A program made the translations under genes and the position numbers. Of a DNA stretch of 64,000 nucleotides, positions 27,264 through 35,496 are shown piece after piece. How positions within the stretch are numbered: the stretch's first letter is position 1; every line of letters begins with the position of its first letter. The DNA is taken from NCBI GenBank assembly GCA_018366035.1, contig JAGZIW010000003.1:88666-152665 (forward strand), written 5' to 3'. This stretch comes from Butyricicoccus pullicaecorum (GTDB lineage: Bacteria; Bacillota; Clostridia; Oscillospirales; Butyricicoccaceae). The notes beneath the pieces were generated by a model, which was not told the DNA's origin, ran no database searches, and was given only the letters and a program-made list of their open reading frames with translations.

Positions 27264-27734
27264 ATGAGTATCATCATTTTGACTCTTGTTCTGGTCGCAC
27301 TGGATCAGCTGGTAAAATATTGGGCATTTACGAAACTCTCTGTTCTTGGTACAATCCCAATCATTGATTCTGTATTTCATTTTACCTATGTAGAAAATCG
27401 TGGTGCTGCATTCAGCATCTTGCAAAATCAGCGTTGGCTGTTTCTGATTTTGACACCAATTATTATGGCTGTAATCATTTTTATACTATATAAGAAACTT
27501 GTTTATTCGAAAACCGGACGAATTGGTTTGTATCTTATCCTTGCAGGGGCGCTAGGCAATCTAATTGACCGTATCTGGCATGGATTTGTTGTGGATCTGT
27601 TTGACTTCCGCCTGATTCATTTTCCGGTCTTTAATGTAGCTGATATCTACGTTGTGTGTGGCGTGATCTTATTTTTCTACTATTATTTGATACAGCATGA
27701 AAAGCTGGAAAAGGCGGCAAAGGGCAATGAATGA
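27264..27734 (+). CDS. lspA: Lipoprotein signal peptidase LspA
   Basis: LspA cleaves prolipoprotein signal peptides after lipidation. The 156-residue protein has four membrane helices, the DQLVKYW motif, ENRGAAFSIL, and the two catalytic Asp motifs GALGNLIDRI and FNVADIYV. ATG 27264 follows GAAGGAG by six bases; an ATG at 27237 lies inside the upstream terminator stem. Its stop overlaps the start of the pseudouridine synthase gene. Confidence 0.97.
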   Translation: MSIIILTLVLVALDQLVKYWAFTKLSVLGTIPIIDSVFHFTYVENRGAAFSILQNQRWLFLILTPIIMAVIIFILYKKLVYSKTGRIGLYLILAGALGNLIDRIWHGFVVDLFDFRLIHFPVFNVADIYVVCGVILFFYYYLIQHEKLEKAAKGNE

Positions 27735-28650
27735 ACAAACCTTCTTGATCGATGCCGCAGAGGCAGGCAAACGCATTGACAGCTATCTATCTGAACAGCT
27801 GGACGGTGTAACACGCAGTATGGCACAAAGCTGGATCGAGCGCAAGCTGGTCACACAGCAGGGAAGTATACTGAAGAAGAATTATAAGTTATGTATTGGC
27901 GATATCATTCACGTACAAATTCCAGAAGCACAAACGATTTCTATTGTACCGCAAGATATCCCAATCCATATTGTCTATGAAGATGATGATATCATTGTAG
28001 TTGATAAAGCACGTGGAATGGTTGTGCACCCTGCGGCAGGGAATTGGGACGGAACCTTAGTCAATGCGCTTATGTTCTATTGCGGAGAACGATTGTCAGG
28101 TATCAACGGTGAAATTCGTCCCGGCATCGTGCACCGAATTGATAAGGATACCAGTGGGTTATTGGTCGTTGCAAAAAATGATATCGCACATCAATCACTT
28201 GCAGTACAGATTGCATCTCACTCTGCGGCACGAGAATATAAGGCAATTGTTGTCGGAAATCCACGAGAGGACGCTGGAACCATTCATCAGCCGATTGGGC
28301 GGCATAAGACAGACCGAAAAAAAATGGCAATTACGCCAGATGGACGAGATGCTGTCACACACTATCAGGTATTGGAGCGCTACCGTGGATATGCGCTCAT
28401 GCAGTTCCAATTGGAAACTGGGAGAACCCATCAGATCCGTGTACACATGGCATCTATTGGACACCCAATTATTGGAGATCCCTTATATGGTATGAAGAAA
28501 GACCGGTTTGCACAGTTGGACGGACAATGTCTGCACGCATACCGTCTATCACTGAACCACCCGCGCACGGGGGAGCGTATGACCTTTGAAAGTCCGCTGC
28601 CGATATATTTCACAGCTATATTGGACAAGCTGGTGCTGGAAAGTGAATAG
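27727..28650 (+). CDS. RluD-type large-subunit rRNA/tRNA pseudouridine synthase
   Basis: The 307-residue protein has an N-terminal S4 RNA-binding domain (RIDSYLSEQLDGVTRSMAQSWIERKLVTQQG) and a pseudouridine synthase domain with the catalytic HRIDKDTSGLLVVAKN (Asp in RIDKDT) and GRTHQIRVHMASIGHPIIGDPLYG. It is the RluD/YlyB subgroup, commonly next to lspA. The ATG overlaps the lspA stop by eight bases. The exact uridine targets cannot be read from sequence. Confidence 0.94.
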   Translation: MNEQTFLIDAAEAGKRIDSYLSEQLDGVTRSMAQSWIERKLVTQQGSILKKNYKLCIGDIIHVQIPEAQTISIVPQDIPIHIVYEDDDIIVVDKARGMVVHPAAGNWDGTLVNALMFYCGERLSGINGEIRPGIVHRIDKDTSGLLVVAKNDIAHQSLAVQIASHSAAREYKAIVVGNPREDAGTIHQPIGRHKTDRKKMAITPDGRDAVTHYQVLERYRGYALMQFQLETGRTHQIRVHMASIGHPIIGDPLYGMKKDRFAQLDGQCLHAYRLSLNHPRTGERMTFESPLPIYFTAILDKLVLESE

Positions 28651-28683
28651 TATAAAAATCGAAGAACAACAGGGGAGTATATC

Positions 28684-29514
28684 ATGAGCAAAGCAGATAT
28701 ATTATTTGTGGAAATGATGAAAAGAATTCTGGAGGAAGGGTATTCAGATGAAGGTCTGCCGGTACGACCAAAATGGAGCGACGGAACGCCTGCACATACT
28801 ATAAAAACATTTGGTGTTGTGAATCGCTATCATCTACAGGAAGAATTTCCTGCATTGACCCTTCGTCCGACCGCACTCAAAAGTGCATTCGATGAAATTC
28901 TGTGGATCTGGCAAAAGAAGTCCAACAATATCCACGCCTTGCATAGCCATATTTGGGATCAATGGGCAGATGCAGACGGATCAATCGGTAAAGCATATGG
29001 CTATCAGCTTGCACAGAAATATGACTTTGCGCAAGGGAAGATGGATCAGGTAGATAATCTGCTTTGGCAGCTGAAAAATAATCCAGCTTCCCGCCGCATG
29101 ATGGCACATTTATATAACTTCAGCGATTTGAAGGATATGAATTTGGAGCCTTGCTGCTGGAGCGTTACACTCAATGTAACAGGGGATACCTTGAATATGA
29201 TTCTCAACCAGCGTAGTCAGGATACACTAGTTGCCAACAACTGGAATGTATGTCAATATGCACTTCTGCTTATGATGTTTGCGCAGGTATCTGGATTGAA
29301 GGCGGGAGAACTGATCCATGTCATCAGTGACTGTCATATTTATGACCGCCACGTGCCGCTGGTAAAGGAACTGATTGTCCGTCCGCAGTATCCAGCGCCA
29401 AAGGTTTGGCTAAATCCAGAGATTCGGGATTTTTATGCTTTTACAGTCGATGACCTGTATGTGGAAGCATATGAGACCAATCCGCAAATTAAAAATATTC
29501 CCGTGGCAGAATAA
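28684..29514 (+). CDS. thyA: Thymidylate synthase ThyA (variant active-site motif)
   Basis: ThyA methylates dUMP with methylene-THF, producing DHF for the following folA product. The 276-residue protein keeps the catalytic Cys in LEPCCWSV, the phosphate-binding QRSQD, NNWNVCQYALLLMMFAQ and the late DCHIYDRH. Two details differ from the common form: the active-site Cys is followed by Cys-Trp rather than His, and Pro-Pro-Cys is Glu-Pro-Cys. The length is normal. It is separated by 34 bases from rluD and 18 from folA. Confidence 0.9.
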   Translation: MSKADILFVEMMKRILEEGYSDEGLPVRPKWSDGTPAHTIKTFGVVNRYHLQEEFPALTLRPTALKSAFDEILWIWQKKSNNIHALHSHIWDQWADADGSIGKAYGYQLAQKYDFAQGKMDQVDNLLWQLKNNPASRRMMAHLYNFSDLKDMNLEPCCWSVTLNVTGDTLNMILNQRSQDTLVANNWNVCQYALLLMMFAQVSGLKAGELIHVISDCHIYDRHVPLVKELIVRPQYPAPKVWLNPEIRDFYAFTVDDLYVEAYETNPQIKNIPVAE

Positions 29515-29532
29515 CAAAAAGGAGTGGGCAGC

Positions 29533-30045
29533 ATGAATTTTTCCGCAGTTGTAGCAACAGATTTGAATGGCGCAATTGGACTGAATGGGCAGCTCATTTA
29601 TCCCATCTCAGAAGATTTGAAACATTTTAAGAAGATTACCTCAGGACATACTGTTATTTTAGGTAGAAAAACGTTGGAAACATTTCCGAGGAAACGTCCG
29701 CTTCCAAATCGACGCAACCTGATTTTAACACATCATACAGACTTTTCCTGTGAAGGTGCAGAAATCTTCCATAGTATAGAGCAAGTGATTTCAGCTGTTA
29801 AAAATGATGACGAAGTATTTGTCATTGGCGGTGCATCTGTATATCAGCAATTCGAACCGTTGTTAAAGCGTATCTATCTAACTAGAATTTTGACTGCCTT
29901 TGAATCGGCAGACACTTTTTTCTGCGTTGATGGCGTTACTACACAGAAAGCATCAGAAAACTGGAAACAAATTGATGCAAGTGAGATTTTTACCGATCCG
30001 CAAGGAATGTCATATCAGTTTATTGTTTTTGAAAAATCTCGATGA
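29533..30045 (+). CDS. folA: Dihydrofolate reductase
   Basis: This 170-residue DHFR regenerates THF from the DHF made by ThyA, encoded just upstream. It begins MNFSAVVATDLNGAIGLNGQLIYPISEDLKHFK, with the substrate-binding Asp in SEDLKHFK, the NADPH-binding ILGRKTLETFP, and FVIGGASVYQQF. ATG 29533 is chosen because AAAGGAG is nine bases upstream; the in-frame GTG 29524 abuts that site. A hairpin with AGGGGGC/GCCCCCT arms follows at 30057-30079 without a T tract. Confidence 0.94.
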   Translation: MNFSAVVATDLNGAIGLNGQLIYPISEDLKHFKKITSGHTVILGRKTLETFPRKRPLPNRRNLILTHHTDFSCEGAEIFHSIEQVISAVKNDDEVFVIGGASVYQQFEPLLKRIYLTRILTAFESADTFFCVDGVTTQKASENWKQIDASEIFTDPQGMSYQFIVFEKSR

Positions 30046-30170
30046 TTGTTTGAAAACAGGGGGCAGAATAGCCCCCTAAATCCTTAGATTCCTAATTAAA
30101 CAAAATAAAGATTTTGTTTAATTGGGAAGAGTGCTTAACAGCAAACAACTCTCTAATCGCCAGCTTCACA

Positions 30171-30207
30171 AAAAAAACAGTGCTGAACAAATAAGTTCAG
30201 CACTGTA
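30171..30207 (-). terminator. Terminator of ribU (usable on both strands)
   Basis: ACAGTGCTGAAC and its complement form a 12-bp stem around a six-base loop, followed on the - strand by eight T. On the + strand it is followed by TACTATTTTT, so it may also stop folA transcripts. Confidence 0.88.
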
Positions 30208-30213
30208 CTATTT

Positions 30214-30831
30214 TTATACAGATGATGCCATATTATTATGCGCATGTAAATGTTTTTCTTCAATAAAACTCCGAAGACGCTTATATACCAGCATCGTAAT
30301 CGTTGTCAGAATAATTCCCTTAATCATTGTAAATGGAAATACTGCAAAGAACAAATATGCAGACATACCATCAATAGCTGGATTGGCAGCTTTGCACATA
30401 TCGAAAATCATATCGAGATTCATACCCATACCTTTGATATAAAATGGCAAAATAATGAGTTTATTGGTAATCATCGCCATAATGGACATTGCAACACTTC
30501 CAACAGCACAACCAATCAGCGCGCCTTTTTTTGAGCGATGCAGTCTGTAAATCGATACTGCAAGGATAATGAGCGTACAAGTTAGGATAAAATCCTGAAG
30601 TTCACCGGAACCTGCGGTTTGGGTTTGCGTTACATGAATGAGATCCTTGATTGCCGCCATCGTAATCGCGGGACCGATTCCAAAAATAAATGCACCAATC
30701 AAAATCACGGCACCACTCAAATCGATCTTTAAGAATGGCGGCATCAACGGAATGGGAAACTCAAAGTACATCAGTACAGTGGCGATTGCTGAAAAAACAG
30801 CAACATAGGTTAATTTCATCGTTTTTGTCAT
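30214..30831 (-). CDS. Riboflavin ECF transporter S component (RibU-like)
   Basis: This 205-residue membrane protein with about six helices is of the ECF S-component type. It starts MTKTMKLTYVAVFSAIATVLMYFEFPIPL and contains LKIDLSGAVILIGAFIFGIGPA and GMLxxN-like helices near the C-terminus (FFAVFPFTMIKGIILTTITMLVYKRL). The substrate assignment rests mainly on the FMN riboswitch directly upstream, so riboflavin import is the natural reading. The general ECF ATPase and EcfT genes must lie elsewhere. Confidence 0.9.
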   Translation of the reverse strand: MTKTMKLTYVAVFSAIATVLMYFEFPIPLMPPFLKIDLSGAVILIGAFIFGIGPAITMAAIKDLIHVTQTQTAGSGELQDFILTCTLIILAVSIYRLHRSKKGALIGCAVGSVAMSIMAMITNKLIILPFYIKGMGMNLDMIFDMCKAANPAIDGMSAYLFFAVFPFTMIKGIILTTITMLVYKRLRSFIEEKHLHAHNNMASSV

Positions 30832-30865
30832 AAGAAATACTCCTTTTCCCGCCGTCCTGTTAGAG

Positions 30866-30897
30866 AAAAAGCCCTAAGGAAAATTTCCTTAGGGCAA
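30866..30897 (-). terminator. Riboswitch expression-platform terminator
   Basis: On the - strand GCCCTAAGGAAA pairs with TTTCCTTAGGGC and runs into TTTTT just before ribU. It lies between the FMN aptamer and the gene, as expected for FMN-dependent attenuation. Confidence 0.88.
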
Positions 30898-30937
30898 CAA
30901 AAGTAGGCATAGAAAAGCTCGCAGCATTGCTATGTCA

Positions 30938-31068
30938 CCTGTTTCTTTCATCCGGACTATAACCGTCGGTTGGGATTTGCACCCATCATGCTTACGCGCG
31001 CAGACTTGTTGATTTCAAAATCAATCCACTGCCGGTGGAGACTTTCACTCCGCCCTGAAACAGAACGA
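30938..31068 (-). ncRNA. FMN riboswitch (RFN element)
   Basis: Read on the - strand, the conserved aptamer blocks occur in order: CAGGGCGGAGTGAAAGTC, CCACCGGCAGT, GGGTGCAAATCCCA, CCGACGGTTATAGTCCGGATG, GAAAGAAACAGG. The closing P1 helix is TGTTTC with GAAACA. FMN binding should favour the downstream terminator and shut off riboflavin uptake. Confidence 0.95.
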
Positions 31069-31086
31069 TCTTTAATTTATGTTTTT

Positions 31087-31114
31087 ATTATACTACACAA
31101 TTTTGATTTGTCAA
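31087..31114 (-). promoter_or_regulatory. Promoter of the FMN riboswitch-ribU transcript
   Basis: On the - strand TTGACA (31114-31109) and TATAAT (31092-31087) have a 16-base spacer, placing the start a few bases before the aptamer. Confidence 0.88.
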
Positions 31115-31144
31115 GGCAATATCGACAGATATTTTTCTATGACA

Positions 31145-31750
31145 TCAATTTTTTTGTAGTTTTTCTACAACTTCCGTAATCTCCTCTAAACTGGATACAG
31201 TATTGAGATATTCCAACAATGCATTGGCAGATAAATAAGATGGCAGTTCGAATTCTTTGAGCACTCTTGCACGCAGCTGCTCACTTTTTGGACAGCCAGA
31301 AAGCCCCAATGCGTACAGGTCTGCTTTTGAAATCGTCTTTCCACGGGCAGCATGATCTCCACTTTCCCCTTCCAAAACAGTTGCACCTGCGCGCTGCAAT
31401 ACACGGCACAAAACGTCTGGCTTCATACCCTCAACGCCCAATTTTCCCTCTTTGGACGCTGTACGCTTGCGGGATTCCTTGCCCATAATTTCTGGAATAT
31501 AGGCGTGCTTTATCAGATTGGCAGGAATAGCACTTTTGAGATAATTCCGAATGACCATACCAGCACCATCACTGTCCGTCAAAATCAAAAGTCCGCGTTC
31601 TTCAGCCATTTTTCGGAACATTTTCAAGCGTTCTTTGTCAGAGAAAATCCGAAAGCCACCCGTTTCCAATACAACTGTATCAAAAATCTGTTTGACTGTA
31701 TTGACATCATAGCGCCCCTCTACAATGATGACCTCTTTGATCTTAATCAT
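31145..31750 (-). CDS. rnmV: Ribonuclease M5 (TOPRIM domain)
   Basis: RNase M5 matures the 5S rRNA precursor. The 201-residue protein has an N-terminal TOPRIM domain with IIVEGRYD and LLILTDSDGAGMVIRNYL, including the catalytic Glu and the DxD pair, and a C-terminal region found in Firmicute RNase M5. ATG 31750 lies seven bases after GGAG; ATG 31756 is too close. It overlaps the end of holA by eight bases, so the two are translationally coupled. Confidence 0.9.
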   Translation of the reverse strand: MIKIKEVIIVEGRYDVNTVKQIFDTVVLETGGFRIFSDKERLKMFRKMAEERGLLILTDSDGAGMVIRNYLKSAIPANLIKHAYIPEIMGKESRKRTASKEGKLGVEGMKPDVLCRVLQRAGATVLEGESGDHAARGKTISKADLYALGLSGCPKSEQLRARVLKEFELPSYLSANALLEYLNTVSSLEEITEVVEKLQKN

Positions 31751-32798
31751 GTGCATGCTCCAATCCGGCTGCCATTTCCAATAGTGTCAGCTCAATTTGC
31801 TTTTTCCGGTCTCCAGCAGTACTCTTTAAGGAAATATCCGTTTCACCACATAAAATCACGGTATCTCGCAGCCACTGCATCGGCAGCCTTTGTGCTGCCA
31901 TGCGAATCCGCTTGGCATAATAGGGAGAACTAGAACCCAAAAGCGAAAGCAGTTGTTTTTCGTCTCCCCTCGCCTGCTCATGTAGTTTTGCAGCATAGAG
32001 TCGCTCGATATGACGTGCAATTGTAGAAAAAATTGCAACCTCAGTATTCTTTTGTGCTAACAGCTCGTCCACCAGTGCAATCGCTTGATCAAAACGGCGC
32101 TCCGTAATGGCATCGCTCAAATCGAAAACAACCGCATCTATCACACGGGTGCATACAGTATCAATATGATAGCGCTTGATTTCTCCGGTCGTGCTAAATG
32201 CTGCTGCCTTTTCAATCTCCGTGATTAGATTAACCATTGAGGAACCGCACAAAAAAATCATATACCGTGCTGTATCGTCTGCAATACTGCACCCGAGCGC
32301 ACGACAACGGCGGCGAATCCAGTCCACAAGCTGTCGTTCATCAAGAAATGAAAACGCAACCACATTTCCATATTCTGATAATATCTTGTGCAGCTTTAAC
32401 CGCTTGTCCGGTTTATATTCGATGGTATCGTAGTGAAAAATCAGACAAATATACTCCGGTAAATCGCGCAGAAGCTCAGGCATCATTTCAGAAAAAGCGG
32501 CCGGCATCTTATAGAGATCAAAGTCATGCACGATAATCAGCTTGCGCTCCGCCATCGCCGGATAACTTTCCACTGCGTCCCGCAGCATATCCGGTGTCAA
32601 GGACTTTCCATCAAATTCAAACAAATTAAATTCTGCAAATGTCCCCTCTCCTACAATCACGTCCTTACAGGCATTTAAGTAGTACTGACGCAGATAGCTT
32701 TCTTCTCCCCAGAACAAATAGAGTTTTTCCAATTCGCCTGTTTTGAGATCCTGTTTCAGTTTGGAAAATCCATTTTCTTCCTCTCTTTTCTTTGCCAT
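31743..32798 (-). CDS. holA: DNA polymerase III delta subunit HolA
   Basis: HolA opens the sliding clamp within the clamp loader. The 351-residue protein shows the delta pattern: ELEKLYLFWGEESYLRQYYLNACKDVI near the start, ERKLIIVHDFDLYK, and the C-terminal helical collar. ATG 32798 (MAKKREEENGF) follows AAGGTGATT; the longer frame to 32945 lies inside comEC. comEC-holA is a common Firmicute pairing. Confidence 0.92.
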   Translation of the reverse strand: MAKKREEENGFSKLKQDLKTGELEKLYLFWGEESYLRQYYLNACKDVIVGEGTFAEFNLFEFDGKSLTPDMLRDAVESYPAMAERKLIIVHDFDLYKMPAAFSEMMPELLRDLPEYICLIFHYDTIEYKPDKRLKLHKILSEYGNVVAFSFLDERQLVDWIRRRCRALGCSIADDTARYMIFLCGSSMVNLITEIEKAAAFSTTGEIKRYHIDTVCTRVIDAVVFDLSDAITERRFDQAIALVDELLAQKNTEVAIFSTIARHIERLYAAKLHEQARGDEKQLLSLLGSSSPYYAKRIRMAAQRLPMQWLRDTVILCGETDISLKSTAGDRKKQIELTLLEMAAGLEHAHD

Positions 32799-32802
32799 GC
32801 AA

Positions 32803-35064
32803 TCACCTTTCTTCTGTATGTGAAATTTTCCAGACGATATCTCCCAAATCTTTCGTAGATACAACCGGTACATTGGACAATGTTCGAGCAGACGAATATC
32901 CAGAGGATAAAAGTATCTTTTGTGGGCTGAGAATACGGAGCGCATCTTCCAATAAATCCTGCTTTTGAAACTGATTTGCCAAAATTACTTCCCTTGCAGA
33001 AAGCGGCGTTTCTGAAAGCAGCTTTGCAAGCATATTTTGTGTCATGCTGTGTAAAATCCATATGTCTATGTCACTATCCTGTAAATGCACCCCCAGCTTC
33101 CGGTCAATACCACCAGCAATTTGCGCAGACGCAATACCAGAAATTGAAATTGGAGCAAGCCCATCATCTTCCCAAGTGGTTATAGGAACATGATGTTCGT
33201 CAGCTGCCTGCCGAACTGCCAAGAGCGTATCATTTTCTTTGAGATGATTTGGAATGATCAAACGCCCAACCGGAATGGTTTGTAAAACCTGTGCCGCGTT
33301 GCGTGCATGTGCCTTATCCACCGCAGTTAATATCATGGTGTCAATCTCGGTAAATCCATACCAATTCATTGTTTCTTGCAGCAAAGTTGTGCCATCACGA
33401 TTAAATGCACTGCCACAGTCAATCAGAGAAAAGGTATCATACCCATCTGCAACTGAAATCATCTGTCCTTCTCCAACGTCGTGCAGCGTGACCCGCGTTG
33501 TACTGCAATGCTGAACATGTGCATATCCTACCGCTCCAACCAAAACACAAAGACAAAGGGACGCGGTCAGACGCGGTTTGATTTGCATAAGCAGCAGGAT
33601 AATAAGTATAAGAACTGCAAGGATTGCAATCTTTCCGCTCATTTCCTCCCAGTACAAAATTCCCCAATGCAGCTTTCCAAGTTTTTGTGCGGTATCCAAA
33701 ATAAAATCGCTCAAGGCAGTCAGCACCGAGATTAAATACGGTACACGAATTGGAATCAGGCAGAAAAATACACCCAGACTGAAAGTCAGGCTGATGACAC
33801 CCAATGTGATAATATTTGCCGGAATAGACAGCAGCGTAATATAACCAAAGGTAGAAATGAGAACGGGTGCTGTAAAAATCATAGCGCACAGAGAACAGCC
33901 CAGCGACGCTCCAATCACCTTACTCAGCTTTTTCAAAACACGATTTGAAGTCTTTGCATAGATATTATGAAACAGCTTATCTTCTAACCGGCTTGCATAG
34001 CGCAGAATACCAAAAGTGGACAGAAAAGATAATTGCAGACTCAGATGAAAAATCGAATAAGGATTGAGACACAGTAAAACCAATAATGACACACCAAGAG
34101 ACGTCTGTGCATCACTCTCCCGTTCTAACAGGAACGCAAAGCCCGAAAGCGCTGCCATAATTCCGGCACGGAGAATGGACGGTGAACCACCCGCCATGGG
34201 AATAAACACAACAATTGCGGCGAAAGAAAGCACAGTACCAATCCGGCGGCTAAAAATTCGCTGCATGAGTCCAATCAGGAACATAAGGTGCATACCTGAA
34301 ACCGCAATAATATGGCTCAGTCCTGCCTTTTGTAGATTTTGTGCATCGATTGCATCAAGAGCACTTCGATTTCCCAGCAATAAAGAATATAAAAATCCAC
34401 CTTCCCGTTCTGGAAATTGCTGCAAGATCCGCTCTCCCAGTGTACGGCTCCAGCTTTGTGGCAGCGCATACCATGAAACCTCTGCCGCATGTGTTACAGT
34501 AAAGTGCGCAGGCTCTTTTGTCTCCCGATTCTTCAAAATAGAAAAGGAAATCCAATTTCCATTTGCCATCTGGTAGCGCTGGCGATCAAAACCCTGACGC
34601 ACATCTGGTTCATAGAAAGAGACCAATGCTTCAAAGGTATCCCCGGGCTTTAGGGGTTCCTCTGTCAACGGCAAATATCCGATTGCAGAAAAATTTGATT
34701 TGGGATAAAAGCCATTTAGCACATTTTTGGGAATGGATACCTCGACACGCTGGGTATCTTCATACACATCTGGATAGGAACGAACCTTAGCAGAAATCAT
34801 CATCGTTTCTCCAGACAATCGGTGAATAGGCTGTACCAAAAGCTGTTGATATCCTGCTGTATACAAAATCCCCGCTGCAAGGCCTGCAATCATACACGCG
34901 GTCAATGGTCTTTGAAACGAATGGGCAATGAGAATTGCCAAGACAGCGATCCAAATACAGGTTGGTGCATGGAGCAGCAAAAATTCTGCACTTTCCGGAT
35001 TAAACAGAACGACTAAAAGTCCTGCTGCAAACAATAGTGCAAACGAAAACAGAAAACGACGCAT
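32803..35064 (-). CDS. comEC: ComEC/Rec2-type DNA internalisation channel
   Basis: This 753-residue membrane protein has an N-terminal DUF4131-type region with membrane helices, the Competence domain (about residues 220-480; GNRSALDAIDAQNLQKAGLSHIIAVSGMHL, a strong ComEC signature) and a C-terminal metallo-beta-lactamase-like domain (about residues 510-750). ComEC forms the channel for single-stranded DNA uptake. The beta-lactamase-like part keeps DVGEGQM but has TAVDKAHARNAA where the HxxxDH metal motif is expected, so its nuclease function is doubtful. It ends four bases before holA. Confidence 0.92.
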   Translation of the reverse strand: MRRFLFSFALLFAAGLLVVLFNPESAEFLLLHAPTCIWIAVLAILIAHSFQRPLTACMIAGLAAGILYTAGYQQLLVQPIHRLSGETMMISAKVRSYPDVYEDTQRVEVSIPKNVLNGFYPKSNFSAIGYLPLTEEPLKPGDTFEALVSFYEPDVRQGFDRQRYQMANGNWISFSILKNRETKEPAHFTVTHAAEVSWYALPQSWSRTLGERILQQFPEREGGFLYSLLLGNRSALDAIDAQNLQKAGLSHIIAVSGMHLMFLIGLMQRIFSRRIGTVLSFAAIVVFIPMAGGSPSILRAGIMAALSGFAFLLERESDAQTSLGVSLLVLLCLNPYSIFHLSLQLSFLSTFGILRYASRLEDKLFHNIYAKTSNRVLKKLSKVIGASLGCSLCAMIFTAPVLISTFGYITLLSIPANIITLGVISLTFSLGVFFCLIPIRVPYLISVLTALSDFILDTAQKLGKLHWGILYWEEMSGKIAILAVLILIILLLMQIKPRLTASLCLCVLVGAVGYAHVQHCSTTRVTLHDVGEGQMISVADGYDTFSLIDCGSAFNRDGTTLLQETMNWYGFTEIDTMILTAVDKAHARNAAQVLQTIPVGRLIIPNHLKENDTLLAVRQAADEHHVPITTWEDDGLAPISISGIASAQIAGGIDRKLGVHLQDSDIDIWILHSMTQNMLAKLLSETPLSAREVILANQFQKQDLLEDALRILSPQKILLSSGYSSARTLSNVPVVSTKDLGDIVWKISHTEER

Positions 35065-35086
35065 CTCCCCGACTCCCCTTTAATAG

Positions 35087-35120
35087 GAAAAGTGGCGAAT
35101 TTTCGTTCGCCACTTCCCAA
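35087..35120 (-). terminator. Hairpin after the HIT gene
   Basis: AAGTGGCGAA pairs with TTCGCCACTT across a six-base loop; on the - strand it is followed by TTCCTATTA. It probably reduces read-through from alaS-hit into comEC. Confidence 0.65.
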
Positions 35121-35132
35121 AATTTCCTGCTA

Positions 35133-35471
35133 TTAGCCCGGCGGCCAAGTCATATCGCGTCCTGACAAAACATGGAAATGCAGATGGAACACGGATTGTC
35201 CCGCCTGTTCTCCGATATTGGATACCACACGATAGCTTTCCAATCCCAATTCCTTGCTGAGCTTTGCAATCACGGAGAAAATGTGACCAACAACAGACTG
35301 ATTTTCTGCTGTGACCTCTGAAACAGATGCAATATGCTGTTTGGGAATCACCAGAAAATGGGTTGGTGCCTGCGGGTCGATATCATAAAAGGCATAGCAT
35401 ACGTCATCTTCATATACCTTTTTCGATGGGATTTCTCCGCCTGCGATTTTACAGAACAAACAATCCTGCAT
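35133..35471 (-). CDS. HIT-family nucleotide phosphoramidase/hydrolase
   Basis: This 112-residue HinT-type protein has CLFCKIAGGEIPSKKVYEDD at the N-terminus and the histidine triad HLHFHVLSG near the C-terminus. HinT proteins hydrolyse adenosine phosphoramidates, including aminoacyl-AMP lysine adducts, which fits its place 25 bases after alaS. TGGAGGG precedes ATG 35471; the frame extends upstream without homology. Confidence 0.94.
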   Translation of the reverse strand: MQDCLFCKIAGGEIPSKKVYEDDVCYAFYDIDPQAPTHFLVIPKQHIASVSEVTAENQSVVGHIFSVIAKLSKELGLESYRVVSNIGEQAGQSVFHLHFHVLSGRDMTWPPG

Positions 35472-35496
35472 ATCGAACGCCCTCCATTCAATTATT

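Noticed and set aside
30057..30079. Terminator directly after folA
   Set aside because: The hairpin AGGGGGC/GCCCCCT is perfect but is followed by AAATCC rather than T; the hairpin at 30171 is the better candidate.
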